From Eubacterium sp. (GTDB taxonomy: Bacteria; Bacillota; Clostridia; Lachnospirales; Lachnospiraceae), in NCBI GenBank assembly GCA_022776205.1, contig JALFIK010000013.1, positions 1-42,263 on the forward strand: DNA of 42,263 nucleotides, given 5' to 3'. The first letter of the stretch is position 1. Each line of letters starts with the position of its first letter. The notes under the pieces were generated by a model. That model worked only from the letters and a program-made list of their open reading frames with translations. It had not been told where the DNA came from and searched no databases. Positions 1 to 9,645 of this stretch are shown piece by piece. Made by a program: the position numbers and the translations under genes.

Positions 1-1
1 T

Positions 2-3000
2 TATGAGAGTACCGGTTTTATTTCCGTGGCTGCCGGAGATTTTGACGGAGACGGAAAAGATTCGGTCGTTGTCTATGTACCGCAGATGGAATCAAAGGAT
101 GAGCAGCCGCAGTTATGGACCTATTCGATTAATAATATGCAGCTGTCCAGAACGGAAAATGTATGTAACCTGTTTGATGTACTTGAAACCGGAAATATTT
201 CGACAAACAACAGCAACAATTCGAAAGTTAAAAACAATACACCGGCAGTGCAGATGACCACGGAAGATACGGATAACGACAATATTGATGAGCTGATCGT
301 GACCGCCGGCATGAATAACTGTTCTGCGGATGATGTGGACAACCGGCAGTCCCGGATGTTTGTTTATGACTATGTGAATGATGGTGGCTGGAAATGGAAC
401 CAGACGTTTCAAAAGAACACACACGGATATGCCGGAGGATACAATGGGGCAAAGCGTCTTCGCTGGGCCGGCTCTTCTGTGGGAAATCTTGTAGTCTCAG
501 ATGACGGACCGGACTGCCCGGAAATCCTCACAGCGGGATGGATTGATAAAAAGGGGAATGACAGTACGGATCTGACAAGTAGAATCGGTGGATATATTAC
601 TTTCTGTAACAGTGTTTCCAAAGTGGGAGTAACGTCGGTAGGAAACTATAGCTCCAGTGAAATTTCATATGTGAGCACCAGTGAATTTACCAGCGGTGGT
701 CATTATGAGGGAGATGACAGGCAGTGTATCATGCCGGTCTGTGTATTTAATGCCGATGGCGTGAATAACAGGGCTTCTGTTCTCATTGCCGATACAGTAT
801 ATCAGTATGAGGAGGGAACCGGTCTTGTGAATGGATGGCATGCCGATTATTTTAATGACGATGATGACGGAATCGGCGATTCCATTATTTCAAACGGCCT
901 GGTGCAGGATGCAGTTGCCGCAAACTTTGACGGGAATGAAGAAGGACGGGAACAGGTTGTTTTCACGACATGTCAGAAGCGGAAAGCACTGAATCAGTAT
1001 TTTTATGATACTTATACCTATCAGAAAAAGGGAAATGACTGGAGCAAAGACGAAACGGATTATACGATGCGTAAGAAAGGGGATGCCTATATGTCCCTTT
1101 GTGCACCAGATGTGGATTCCGACAGTACGATTGCACGGATCAAAAGTGTATCTTTAAGTTATACAGAGCCGGAAGTTCTTGCTCTTTTAGAAGCGACGCC
1201 GTATTTCTCCGAAATTGACGGAGGAGACATTGGAAACAGTGAGACGGCTTACGGAAAAACTCAGGGAAGCGGAAGCTCTACTGCCAAGGCGAAAGGTTTG
1301 ACCACAAATATTGTGGCAGGATTTGAATGGTCAGTGGATGACCTTTGCGCCGGATTTGTCTGCGGAGCCGGTTTTGAAACTTCTGTGGAGCAGGGATATA
1401 CCTGGGAGACAGCCCAGAGTACCACAGAAGAATATACCTTAAATTATTCCAATGATACCGGGGAAAATGCGGTGGTTGTATATCGCCGTCCGGTAAAGAG
1501 CTATTGTTATGAAATAAAAAATACCGGAGCAACCATGGTTTTAGCAAGGCAGGGCACGCTTCTTACCAGTATGGTTACTCTCGATGAGTACAACGAAGTG
1601 GCCGAAAGCTGTCATATGGAACCGATTTCCGAGGAAACTCTCGCAGAGCCGGGTAATCCGTTTTCCTACCACCACAATACAGCCGGCCTTGAAAATCTGA
1701 AAACCAGCACCACAATGACACAGTATGCAAAAGGTGGAACGGTTTCTCAGGAATTTTCTGATATCACAGAAACAGAAAAAACATTTACTTATGACCTGAA
1801 TGCATCCTTTACTGCCTACGGCATGGTATTTGGTGTGAAAGCCGGAGGCGGGGCGGGAACTACCTATACAGAGTCCCAGTCAACAATCGATACCACCTCG
1901 ATCACGAAAAGTGGAGCGGTCACGGGAAAACAGGTGGACGGTTATGATTTTAACTGGAAATTTGCCCACTGGACAACGAAGGTAAATGACACGGCAGTGC
2001 CGGTTCTCGGATACATTCTTACGGATGTGGTAGCACCGCCATCTCCGCCGCTTAACCTGGATGCAAAAGATATTACGGAAACAGAGGCAACTCTTACCTG
2101 GGAAGCCGGGCAGAGAAGCGCGGAAGAATACCGGATTTATCAGGTATATTCTGACGGAAGTAATATCCAGATCGGAACGGTGGATGGAACAGAAACCGAA
2201 TACCATCTTACCGGTTTAAAACCGGATACGACTTATAAATATGTAATCACTGCCTATAATGCACCGGGAACTGCGATTAGTGGAGAATCGGTTTTCAGTG
2301 AGGAAGTGATTGTAACCACACTTCCGGAAGGAATGGGCACGGTTTCCATTATTTCTCCGGAGAATTTCAGTGCGAAAATCGGAGGAACTGCCACTTTTAA
2401 AGCGGATTTTTCCAGCACAGCCGCAGATTACAAGGCGACAAATTATAAATGGCAAAAGAGAATGCGGGGCGGTGAGTGGAGTTACATAGACGGTGCCACA
2501 AAGAGTACGCTCACTTTGACGGATGTGCAGGCATCCGATCATAATAGAGAATATCGTTGTGTATTTCGCGTAAGTTACACCAGTGCCAGTTCCTTAATTA
2601 ACTATTACAGTGAAAGTGCAATCCTCACAGTTGGTCAGACGGATGTCACACCGGAACTTACCGTGAATGGATATCAGAAGGGAGAAGGCTCTCTGGAAAC
2701 TCCGTATGAAGGAAAATCCGATTATGCCCGTAAGACCGGGGTGAACAAAGAAGCGGTGGAGACGACCAACAACGTTATTATAGAAGCCTCCGGAACGATC
2801 CCGCAGCTGACAGTTTATAAGGATGAAGCAAGTAATTACTATGGAATCGGGCAGAAGGCGGACCAAACGGCCTGCTATTATCTGGTGACAAAATCCGGAG
2901 AAACCTATACAGCAGGAAAGGAGATTGTCCGGGTTGTCACTCGTTCTTATAAAGATGTGAACGGGGGGCTGGTTTCGGAAGGAGTTCCTGCTTTTCACAG

Positions 3001-6000
3001 TGAAGATATGATTGTGAAAAAGGAAGGGGATTCTTACTATCATCTTCAGGCCGTGGTGGATGGCACGCCAAGAGAAGGAATAAATACGGGAGAATCGGGA
3101 CCTGTTTCCCATGACAGTCGTCTTGGTTCTGTATCGGAGGTTACATATTACTGGAAGAATGGAAAATCCTATTATCAATATGGTGAAAACGGTTCCATTG
3201 GGGATAAGGTGGAACTTTCTGAAAAGATCGTCTCCCAATTATATGATGTCTATTATAACGAAGCCGGTAAAGTGGTAATCGGCAGGGAAGAAACCTGGAC
3301 GGTGGAGACAACGGAAAATGAGACGACAAGTTATGAGGATGTCTCGGCTTACTGGTTTGCTCTCATTTCCTCCGAAACAAAAACGGAAGGCGAGACAACG
3401 ACAACAGTGCAGACGGTGACTCCGATACAGGAAGAAACTTCGGAAAGTTATAAAGCCGGAGACCAAGAGCGACCTAACTTTAATCCTTCGGTTCTTGAGC
3501 GGGTTACCCGGAAGGAAACAGAATTCGTAGAGACTCCGGTTTATACTACGATGAAAGGTACAGAACTTACTCTGACGGCATCGGTAATAGAGACCGCAGA
3601 AGAAAAACCGGCAGAGAACGCTGCCGTGGAATTCAAAATAGTCAATACAGAAACAAATGCCGTGGAAACGATTTCGAAAACCGTAGGTGCCGATGGAAAA
3701 GTTACCGCGATATGGAGTGCACCGGCAAAAGGGCTTTACAGCATTCAGCTCAATGTTCTCTCCAGGGCCGGATACGGAATGAAGTCTTCTGAAATCCGGT
3801 ACTATCATGCGAATGAAACTTATGAAGCAAATACAACAGAATATCGTCTGCAGCTAATGCAGGGAAAAGAGCAGCTCACCGGTACCATGGTTTACGGCGG
3901 TACGGTAAATCTGAGACTCCAGGAAAGAACGGTTCCAATAACAGGAAATCCGTCAGGATGGAAAGAATGCGAAGATACAATTATTTATACGGTAAATACA
4001 GAAGTGCAGAATCTGTCTAATCCTTCTTACACACCGGGCAGTGTGGGAGATTATCTTTTCCATGCATATAAAGACAGTGTGAAGGCACAAAATGAAGTGG
4101 CATCAGTAGCACTTCAGGTAACGAAGAAGGCAGTGACGATCCAGCCTGTGATTAAAGAGGGAATCGAGAATCCGACCGGTGCAGGGCAGATTGAAATTCA
4201 GGCAGATCCGGAAATTTCCGGGGTGGATCTGAATGAGATTTTCGATATCAATTGCGGATATTTCGATAACAGGAATCAGTCCGGCAAATTTGATATTACC
4301 TTGTCTTTTAAAACAACAGAAGATGGCACGCTCACACAAGCGGCAGAAAAATTTAGGAATAATTATGCCGTGACATTAAAGAACGAAAGCTTTACTGTAA
4401 AACCGGACAGCGCACAGGTTCAGTTTACCTGCAAAGAAAACGGTGCCATCGTTGGACGTTATGGGGATAACTGGTATCCGATGGCTTCCGGAAGCAGTAA
4501 AATTGTGGGAACAAGACTTCGCTTTATTGCGACACCGGACAGTGGATATGGAATTGCCTCCTGGACGATCAACGGAAAAGAATATGCGAAAGATGCTACC
4601 CATCTTCCGGATGGGATGAAATTATCTGACGAAGGAAAGATTCTTTCTGTGGAATCTTTTGATCCGAAAAATCAGGTGAATGCTGATAAGATTCTTTCCG
4701 TGGAAGTAAAATTCCGAAGCATTGCTCATGAAATTTCCTACAGTGTTTCTGACGGAGAGGGAACGCTCCGTGCACAAAACGGAGAAGGAAGAACCATTAA
4801 CAGCGGAACGAAAGTGACGGAAGGAAGTAAAGTGGTACTTACCGCTGTTGCGACGGAAGGTTATGTGGTATCCGGATGGAAGGTTAACGATAAAACCTGT
4901 AAATGGGATGGAACGCAGGAAGATTACCGGGGAACAACATTTACGCTTCCTTCTGTTTCGGAAGACAAGAACATCACGGTAAGCTTTAAGAAAACCAATG
5001 CGTCCTATCGAATTACGACCAGTGTTGCCGATGAGGACGAAAAGACGGATCAGACTCTTGCTAAAGTAACGGCAGAAGATGGGGAAACCGGAAAAGAAGT
5101 AGATCTTACCGGGGTAACAGAAGGAACAACGGTTAAATTCACGGCGACGGTGGCAGATCCGGGTAATCAGATGGTGAAATTATGGCAGACAAGCACAGAC
5201 GGAGTTATCTGGCAGACGGTAAAAGGTTCCGGCGGAAATAAAACAATAATGCTTTATAACGTTGACAGAAATCTTTATGTACGTCCGGTGATTACAACGG
5301 CACAAAGCTTTGGACTTTCCTTCCATGTAACAATGGATGGCAAGCCGGTAACGGATGAAAAAATTGCTTTCCTTACTGCTAATAGTAACGGGCAGACACT
5401 TACCTCGGGAAATAAAGTGTCCGCTTACATTCCGGTAGATTTCAGCCTTACTCTGAATCCGGATTATTATGTGACAGGCTGGAGCAGTAATGTGACAGTA
5501 AACGAGGACGAAAATACGAAAGCTTCTCTTGCTTTTCTGGAAAAAGATACGACAGTAGAAGTTGTCATTAAAGAAAAACCGGTTGTTTCCATTGATGGGG
5601 TATCCAATGGAACGTTGTGTGTAAGCTACATGGAAAATGGCAAAGAAGTGATTGTAAAAGACAAAGACCATATCAGTGTGGGAACAGACCTTACCGCCCT
5701 TATGACACCAGACCGGGGATATGTGGTTTCGGATCCGGCAGAGGCAGTTTATGTCGATGGAACCGGTGATACGACCGATGCCAAATCCTGGACGATTTCG
5801 GATGTAAAAGAAGATATTAAGATTCATGGAAGCTTTGCACCGTTAAACCTTTATAGGGTGACTTTTGACACGGTGATTGTGGAAGGAGATAAAGCAAACG
5901 GAACAATCAGTGCGTCCTCAGGAAGACGGAACATTTCCTCTTATAAAGAAACGGAGTACCACAGTGGAAATTCGGTTTATGAAGGAGGATATGTGAAGTT

Positions 6001-8422
6001 TACGGCTGAACCGGATGAAGGATATATGGTACAGGAATGGCGTGTGGATGGGGAAATCTGCAGGAAAGACGGCATAAAAGTCACAGAAAATACCCTGACT
6101 CTCTCCGACATTGCGGACAGTCATACTGTGACTGTACAATTTAAGAAACGCGGGGCAGAAACGACCATTGAGGCGGGAGAACATGGAAAAATCCTTCAGG
6201 CAGTTGCCGGAGGCGTAGACCAGATTGAAAACATTTCTTCCGGATTTATTCTGGCACCGGGTGCCGAAGTAGAAATTACCGCGCAGGCGGAAGAAGGATA
6301 CAAAGTCGATTACTGGACGGTCAATAATGAAAAAGTACAGGAAGGAAACGAGAAGTTTATTTACACTGCCGATGAAAAAGGTACGGGTGTTGTGATTGGA
6401 GTCCATTTTGTATCCGAATATCATACACTGACCTTTACACAGCCGCAAAACGGTACGTTGACGGCGGTGGTCAATCGTGTGGCTGTGGAAAGTGGACAGG
6501 ATGTAAAAGAGGGAACCAAAGTGACCTTTACCGTTAAACCGAATGCGGGCTACATCGTGAGCAGCTGGATGGTCGATGGAAAAGAGGTATCCCAAAAAGA
6601 TACAACCTATGAGCTTACGGTAGAGAAAGCGGCAGAGATTTCTGTAAAACTCATTCCGGGTACCTACGAAGTAACATACAAGACCGAAGGCGATGGCAAA
6701 CTGTTTGTTGCCGGTGCAGCGGAAAGTATTACAGAAGGTGCGGAAACAGTGAAGTATGGAGAGAGTATCGTCTTTCAGGCAGTTCCGCAAGACTACTGGC
6801 ATGTCAGCGAATGGAAAGTGGACAAAGAGAAAGTAACAGATGGAATCAGTGAGGACGGAGCAACCTTTACTCTTTCTGATGTGAAGGCTGACCATAGTGT
6901 GGAAGTAATCTTTAAGAAAGCCACTCTTTATGAAGTATCGTATCAGACGGAGGGAAAGGCACAAGGAAGCTTAAAGGTGACGGCAGATGGCACCGCATTA
7001 AATCTTTCCGAAGGACAGACGACATCGGTAGAAGGGGGAAGCCGCCTTGTATTTACGGCGATTCCGGATTATGCAGATGACAGTATGCCGGCAGCAAGAG
7101 CTGCATCCATGCGGACTATGGTAAAAGAATGGAAAGTAAACGGAGAGACGGTAGAAGGCAATGTATCAAATCAGCTTGTGATAGACAGTCTTGGAAAGAA
7201 AATTCATGTGACCGTCGAATTCGAGCAGTATGAGGGTTATCCGATACCGGAAAGCGGGGATGGCTATGTGATTTCTGAAGTCGAAAGAACCCCGGATGAC
7301 ACGGATCCGGAAACAGAGATCCGTAAAAACGGAGATCTTCAGTTTAAGGTGTCCGTGGATTCGGAGAACGGATATGTTCGATTTGACCGGCTAAAGATCA
7401 ACGGCTACGACTGCCTGAAAGATACACTCGAAGACAACAGAGAAACTCCGGATGACTGCGCGTCCATTCAGACCGGGAAAAATGAAGACGGAAGCTATAC
7501 GGTATTGATGAAAAATATTACCGGAGAAATTCAGACAGACATTGTGGCCCACAAACATTCCCTTAAAAAAGTGGAAGAAAAGAAGGCAACCTGCACCCAG
7601 CCGGGAACAAAAGAACACTGGATTTGTGAAGACGAAAACTGTGGAGAACTTTTCTTTGATGAAGAAGGAAAGAAAGCGGCAGTACCGAAAGATCTTGTGA
7701 TTCCGGCAATCGGACATAACTATGAGAATGGAATCTGTAAAAACTGTGGCCAGAAAGATCCGACCTATCTTGTTCTCAGTGCACCGGTACTTAAGGCGGC
7801 AGCCAGTGGAAGTACAGCAATTAAGCTGTCCTGGGCACCGGTAAAAGATGCTTCCGGTTATGTGGTATACCGCTACAATACCGGCACGAAACAGTATAAT
7901 GTTATCGCCAGGACGGCAGGAACGGCTCTTAATGATACGAAACGGACGCCGGGTACAGTGTATGCTTATCTTGTAAGAGCTTATGGAGTCCGTGGAGGAA
8001 AGACAACTTACAGTCCGGTATCAAATGGAGCAAAAACGATCACGAAACCGAAGACGCCGAAGATTACTTCTCTTAAGAAGACCGGTGCAAAAAGTGCAAC
8101 CATTCAGTTAAAGACAGAGAAAAATGTCAAAGGATATTATCTCTATGAGTACATGTGGCAGACGAAGAAGTATGAGCTTGTCGGAAAGATTGAAGGAAAG
8201 AAATACTATAAATATAGTAAAAAGAAGAAAAAATTTGTGCGTGACAGAAAATCAAAAGTGAAACAAAGCACAAAGAAAAAAACAATCTCCGTACAAATCA
8301 AGACGCATCATGTGAATTTCAGCAAATACAGAAAGTATCGCTTTAAGGTGAAAGCTTATGTGAAATTTAACGGAAAAGATGTCTGCAGCGGATATTCAAA
8401 GAAAAAAATAATGAAAAGATAA
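2..8422 (+). CDS. Giant multidomain surface/secreted repeat protein, 5'-truncated by the window edge
   Basis: The reading frame is open from base 2, so the true start lies upstream; at least 2806 residues are present. Counting from the GTG at base 26, the visible order is: Asp-rich FG-GAP/VCBS-like calcium-binding motifs (DFDGDGKD near residue 5, another near 81, weaker ones near 277-305); a Gly/Ser/Thr-rich beta region at about 423-668; a fibronectin III domain at about 672-765; an Ig-like domain at about 770-870; a further Ig/invasin-like domain near 1172-1263; about eleven divergent InlB-B/Flg_new-like repeats at about 1465-2440 with the signature GY.V..W.V.G; a CxxC zinc-ribbon-like segment at about 2511-2580; two C-terminal fibronectin III domains; and a Lys-rich tail. 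No LPXTG motif or C-terminal membrane anchor is visible, so attachment may be non-covalent or through the cationic tail. Adhesion or a host/surface role is inference from domain types only. Confidence 0.85.
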   Translation, partial: YESTGFISVAAGDFDGDGKDSVVVYVPQMESKDEQPQLWTYSINNMQLSRTENVCNLFDVLETGNISTNNSNNSKVKNNTPAVQMTTEDTDNDNIDELIVTAGMNNCSADDVDNRQSRMFVYDYVNDGGWKWNQTFQKNTHGYAGGYNGAKRLRWAGSSVGNLVVSDDGPDCPEILTAGWIDKKGNDSTDLTSRIGGYITFCNSVSKVGVTSVGNYSSSEISYVSTSEFTSGGHYEGDDRQCIMPVCVFNADGVNNRASVLIADTVYQYEEGTGLVNGWHADYFNDDDDGIGDSIISNGLVQDAVAANFDGNEEGREQVVFTTCQKRKALNQYFYDTYTYQKKGNDWSKDETDYTMRKKGDAYMSLCAPDVDSDSTIARIKSVSLSYTEPEVLALLEATPYFSEIDGGDIGNSETAYGKTQGSGSSTAKAKGLTTNIVAGFEWSVDDLCAGFVCGAGFETSVEQGYTWETAQSTTEEYTLNYSNDTGENAVVVYRRPVKSYCYEIKNTGATMVLARQGTLLTSMVTLDEYNEVAESCHMEPISEETLAEPGNPFSYHHNTAGLENLKTSTTMTQYAKGGTVSQEFSDITETEKTFTYDLNASFTAYGMVFGVKAGGGAGTTYTESQSTIDTTSITKSGAVTGKQVDGYDFNWKFAHWTTKVNDTAVPVLGYILTDVVAPPSPPLNLDAKDITETEATLTWEAGQRSAEEYRIYQVYSDGSNIQIGTVDGTETEYHLTGLKPDTTYKYVITAYNAPGTAISGESVFSEEVIVTTLPEGMGTVSIISPENFSAKIGGTATFKADFSSTAADYKATNYKWQKRMRGGEWSYIDGATKSTLTLTDVQASDHNREYRCVFRVSYTSASSLINYYSESAILTVGQTDVTPELTVNGYQKGEGSLETPYEGKSDYARKTGVNKEAVETTNNVIIEASGTIPQLTVYKDEASNYYGIGQKADQTACYYLVTKSGETYTAGKEIVRVVTRSYKDVNGGLVSEGVPAFHSEDMIVKKEGDSYYHLQAVVDGTPREGINTGESGPVSHDSRLGSVSEVTYYWKNGKSYYQYGENGSIGDKVELSEKIVSQLYDVYYNEAGKVVIGREETWTVETTENETTSYEDVSAYWFALISSETKTEGETTTTVQTVTPIQEETSESYKAGDQERPNFNPSVLERVTRKETEFVETPVYTTMKGTELTLTASVIETAEEKPAENAAVEFKIVNTETNAVETISKTVGADGKVTAIWSAPAKGLYSIQLNVLSRAGYGMKSSEIRYYHANETYEANTTEYRLQLMQGKEQLTGTMVYGGTVNLRLQERTVPITGNPSGWKECEDTIIYTVNTEVQNLSNPSYTPGSVGDYLFHAYKDSVKAQNEVASVALQVTKKAVTIQPVIKEGIENPTGAGQIEIQADPEISGVDLNEIFDINCGYFDNRNQSGKFDITLSFKTTEDGTLTQAAEKFRNNYAVTLKNESFTVKPDSAQVQFTCKENGAIVGRYGDNWYPMASGSSKIVGTRLRFIATPDSGYGIASWTINGKEYAKDATHLPDGMKLSDEGKILSVESFDPKNQVNADKILSVEVKFRSIAHEISYSVSDGEGTLRAQNGEGRTINSGTKVTEGSKVVLTAVATEGYVVSGWKVNDKTCKWDGTQEDYRGTTFTLPSVSEDKNITVSFKKTNASYRITTSVADEDEKTDQTLAKVTAEDGETGKEVDLTGVTEGTTVKFTATVADPGNQMVKLWQTSTDGVIWQTVKGSGGNKTIMLYNVDRNLYVRPVITTAQSFGLSFHVTMDGKPVTDEKIAFLTANSNGQTLTSGNKVSAYIPVDFSLTLNPDYYVTGWSSNVTVNEDENTKASLAFLEKDTTVEVVIKEKPVVSIDGVSNGTLCVSYMENGKEVIVKDKDHISVGTDLTALMTPDRGYVVSDPAEAVYVDGTGDTTDAKSWTISDVKEDIKIHGSFAPLNLYRVTFDTVIVEGDKANGTISASSGRRNISSYKETEYHSGNSVYEGGYVKFTAEPDEGYMVQEWRVDGEICRKDGIKVTENTLTLSDIADSHTVTVQFKKRGAETTIEAGEHGKILQAVAGGVDQIENISSGFILAPGAEVEITAQAEEGYKVDYWTVNNEKVQEGNEKFIYTADEKGTGVVIGVHFVSEYHTLTFTQPQNGTLTAVVNRVAVESGQDVKEGTKVTFTVKPNAGYIVSSWMVDGKEVSQKDTTYELTVEKAAEISVKLIPGTYEVTYKTEGDGKLFVAGAAESITEGAETVKYGESIVFQAVPQDYWHVSEWKVDKEKVTDGISEDGATFTLSDVKADHSVEVIFKKATLYEVSYQTEGKAQGSLKVTADGTALNLSEGQTTSVEGGSRLVFTAIPDYADDSMPAARAASMRTMVKEWKVNGETVEGNVSNQLVIDSLGKKIHVTVEFEQYEGYPIPESGDGYVISEVERTPDDTDPETEIRKNGDLQFKVSVDSENGYVRFDRLKINGYDCLKDTLEDNRETPDDCASIQTGKNEDGSYTVLMKNITGEIQTDIVAHKHSLKKVEEKKATCTQPGTKEHWICEDENCGELFFDEEGKKAAVPKDLVIPAIGHNYENGICKNCGQKDPTYLVLSAPVLKAAASGSTAIKLSWAPVKDASGYVVYRYNTGTKQYNVIARTAGTALNDTKRTPGTVYAYLVRAYGVRGGKTTYSPVSNGAKTITKPKTPKITSLKKTGAKSATIQLKTEKNVKGYYLYEYMWQTKKYELVGKIEGKKYYKYSKKKKKFVRDRKSKVKQSTKKKTISVQIKTHHVNFSKYRKYRFKVKAYVKFNGKDVCSGYSKKKIMKR

Positions 8423-8440
8423 CTCTTTGATCTGACAAAA

Positions 8441-8487
8441 AAATCCCCCGAAAGGACAGCAATGCCTCCTTCCTTCCGGGGGATTTG
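8441..8487. terminator. Inverted repeat between the surface protein and the CpXC gene
   Basis: A 16-bp arm at 8441-8456 pairs with 8471-8486 with one mismatch (core CCCCCG/CGGGGG). The run of A residues before the left arm would be a U-tract on the minus strand, while the + strand tail is only TTT. It probably ends the surface-protein transcript, but the U-tract is better in the opposite direction. Confidence 0.6.
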
Positions 8488-8557
8488 CCTTGACTGTCCG
8501 GGAAAATCATTTTATTATATAAAATAATGCTATTTCTGTTTTGGAGGGAAGAGAATC

Positions 8558-9205
8558 ATGAATCAGAATAAAGTGACCGAATATACGATGGAAGAACTGG
8601 AATGTCCGAAGTGCGGACAGAAACATTCTCTTCGGAAATATAAGACGATTAATGTGACGGAGAAAGAGGAGATGAAGGAGGAGATCATGAAGAACCGTCT
8701 GTTCCGGTTTGCATGTGATGGATGTGGTTATGTGGCTCCTCTTACTTATGACAGTCTCTATGTGGATCATGAGAAAAATATGATGGTATACATGGCACCG
8801 GTCATGAACAAGGAAAACCGCCGGGAGGTGGAAGAACTGGAGAAAGAGACGGGAATGCGTAAACGTCTGGTAGATAATATTAATGATCTGAAGGAGAAGA
8901 TCATGATTGCGGATAATGGACTGGATGACCGTATTATTGAAATTATCAAAATCATGTACATTAATCAGATTAAAAAGGAGATGGAAGACGATACTCTCCT
9001 TAATATTCTCTTTGATTACAGTAAAGACAGTTATTGTTTCCTTGTTTTTTTTCAGAAAAAAGGAATCGGAAAGATTCCGATGACAAAGGAGTTTTACAGG
9101 GGCATGGAGGAAAAATACAGAGATGCCGTGGAGAAACATTCGGAAGATAAATTTATGAAAGTAGATCTGGAATGGGCAGGTGAAGTTGTGTTTAAAAAAA
9201 GATAA
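8558..9205 (+). CDS. CpXC-domain protein of unknown function
   Basis: 215 residues. The N terminus carries CPKCG (C16, C19) and CDGCG (C53, C56), a four-Cys zinc-ribbon arrangement matching the CpXC family (PF14353 as remembered). The rest is charged and mostly helical, with no signal peptide or membrane segment, so it is probably cytoplasmic. The ATG at 8558 follows GGAGGG at 8543-8548. It stands alone between a terminator-like repeat and the rpmE promoter. The biochemical role is unknown; zinc binding is inferred from the cysteines. Confidence 0.75.
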   Translation: MNQNKVTEYTMEELECPKCGQKHSLRKYKTINVTEKEEMKEEIMKNRLFRFACDGCGYVAPLTYDSLYVDHEKNMMVYMAPVMNKENRREVEELEKETGMRKRLVDNINDLKEKIMIADNGLDDRIIEIIKIMYINQIKKEMEDDTLLNILFDYSKDSYCFLVFFQKKGIGKIPMTKEFYRGMEEKYRDAVEKHSEDKFMKVDLEWAGEVVFKKR

Positions 9206-9213
9206 AATAGTTC

Positions 9214-9242
9214 TTGCACTTCATATACAGCTATGTTATAAT
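9214..9242 (+). promoter_or_regulatory. Sigma-A promoter of rpmE
   Basis: TTGCAC at 9214-9219 and a perfect TATAAT at 9237-9242 are separated by 17 nt. Transcription would start near 9249, leaving a leader of about 70 nt before rpmE. Confidence 0.85.
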
Positions 9243-9267
9243 GAGAAAGCTGTTTGAAACGATTATA

Positions 9268-9286
9268 ATTGATGTACGACATCAAT
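9268..9286 (+). promoter_or_regulatory. Leader hairpin upstream of rpmE (candidate L31 autoregulatory element)
   Basis: A perfect 7-bp stem ATTGATG/CATCAAT (9268-9274 with 9280-9286) closes a 5-nt loop TACGA, between the promoter and the ribosome site. L31 leaders binding the protein are described in Firmicutes. Whether this hairpin belongs to that class is inference from position and structure only. Confidence 0.4.
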
Positions 9287-9321
9287 GATAGATGAATCAT
9301 ATATTGGAAGAGGTGAATAAG

Positions 9322-9528
9322 ATGCGTGAGGGAATCCATCCAAAGTATTATCAGGCAAAGGTCGTATGTAACTGTGGTAATGAGTTCGTTACCGGTTCTA
9401 CGAAAGAAGATATCCATGTAGAAATTTGTTCTAAATGTCATTCATTCTACACAGGACAGCAGAAAGCTGCAAAGGCTCGTGGACGTATTGACAAGTTCAA
9501 TCGTAAATATGGCATGACTCAGAATTAA
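9322..9528 (+). CDS. rpmE: Ribosomal protein bL31, zinc-binding form
   Basis: 68 residues, the usual length. It has the C+ zinc motif C16-N-C18 plus C36-S-K-C39, and the typical GIHPKY start and Arg/Lys-rich end. The start is taken at ATG 9322, after GGAAGAGGTGA at 9305-9315. An in-frame ATG at 9292 would add ten residues foreign to the family and lies in the leader. It is a component of the large ribosomal subunit. It has its own promoter and a terminator just downstream, but lies in the conserved neighbourhood with DUF1385, prmC and prfA. Confidence 0.96.
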   Translation: MREGIHPKYYQAKVVCNCGNEFVTGSTKEDIHVEICSKCHSFYTGQQKAAKARGRIDKFNRKYGMTQN

Positions 9529-9544
9529 TAACCGGAAGGTTTTC

Positions 9545-9608
9545 AATTAGGCGGCGGTGCAATGTATCACAGAGAATGTTGAGACGTTGTGCCGTCGCCT
9601 AATTTTGG
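9545..9608 (+). terminator. Terminator after rpmE
   Basis: An 18-bp stem with two G-U pairs (9545-9562 with 9587-9604, core TTAGGCGGCGGTGC) is followed by a short T-run. It separates rpmE from the DUF1385 gene; some read-through into the operon is possible. Confidence 0.75.
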
Positions 9609-9645
9609 TTATTCTCTGATTGAATGACTGAAAGGAGGCAGAATT

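Noticed and set aside
5918..6964. Minus-strand ORF of 348 codons inside the giant surface gene
   Set aside because: It resembles no known protein, is Phe/Cys/Arg-rich as expected for an antisense shadow, and the sense strand encodes clear repeats.
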